Below, one piece after another: positions 63,874-64,000 of a DNA stretch of 64,000 bases. The DNA lies in assembly GCA_002205965.3 (NCBI GenBank), contig NADL03000487.1, forward strand, positions 372,001 through 436,000, written 5' to 3'. The number at the start of each line of letters is the position of its first letter. Within the stretch, counting starts at the first letter, position 1. The notes under the pieces are model-generated. The model made no database searches. It had not been told where the DNA came from and worked only from the letters and a program-made list of their open reading frames with translations. Position numbers and translations under genes: made by a program. This DNA is from Kappaphycus alvarezii (Eukaryota; Rhodophyta; Florideophyceae; Gigartinales; Solieriaceae).

Positions 63874-64000
63874 ATGAACATGATTTTGCTCCGTCACCAC
63901 GAACTCATGCGTGACTTTTCAATCGAGCGAATGGATGCCGCTAGAATGCAATCAGTTTCGCCAGAAGAAATATTAGGTTTATTTGTAACTCTCATACTAA
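63874..64000 (+). CDS. Partial open frame running off the window
   Basis: From ATG 63874 the frame stays open to the edge (MNMILLRHHELMRDFSIERM, then SVSPEEILGLFVTLIL). The S-x-E-E-I-x-G-x-F pattern is seen near the N-terminal domain of some piggyBac-type transposases, but 42 residues are too few to assign it. Host gene or element is undecided. Confidence 0.25.
   Translation, partial: MNMILLRHHELMRDFSIERMDAARMQSVSPEEILGLFVTLIL

Overview
This is a transposon-packed stretch of eukaryotic nuclear DNA. It carries LTR retroelements, several LINE families and a piggyBac-like DNA transposon, with only a handful of host genes between them. The host genes look unspliced, sit behind TATA boxes and encode secreted proteins: a DUF2135/YfaP-like protein and a protein resembling a lytic polysaccharide monooxygenase. 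That mix would fit an alga (possibly a red alga) or another protist, but the sequence alone does not settle the lineage.

Layout. 1-3049: 3' end of a Ty3/Gypsy element, with integrase, a duplicated extra domain and a 3' LTR. 3050-7480: a decayed casein-kinase-1-like gene and LINE scraps. 7481-12580: three copies of one LTR family. 12600-16510: LINE 3' fragments around the DUF2135-like gene. 17235-24006: another LTR copy, a decayed Copia element holding a foreign solo LTR, and a further LTR copy. 24012-28483: LINE fragments interrupted by an LTR copy. 27760-35584: a three-level nest in which a LINE is split by a solo LTR that is itself split by a 4.0-kb piggyBac-like transposon. 36045-37457: the monooxygenase-like gene. 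38811-44000: three more LTR copies. 44951-45475: an orphan gene. 46840-52640: a nearly complete LINE and opposing LINE fragments. 53100-55062: repeats and an LTR copy. 55171-59913: a Copia element with both LTRs. 60139-63110: an LTR copy, a Copia gag scrap and a LINE 3' fragment. 63874-64000: an open reading frame running off the edge.

Two things stand out. First, the piggyBac-like transposon appears to carry a YqaJ-type (PD-(D/E)XK) nuclease domain inserted between the second and third catalytic aspartates of its transposase, and it duplicated ATAT rather than TTAA on insertion. Second, about thirteen copies of one LTR family lie in 64 kb, almost all solo. Most carry, inside the LTR, a short gene for an acidic protein with its own upstream TATTTAAA box, in addition to the usual LTR TATA box downstream.

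Several otherwise well-preserved reading frames (both secreted genes, the best LINE, the transposon) change frame once or twice. This could be decay or residual indel errors in the assembly.
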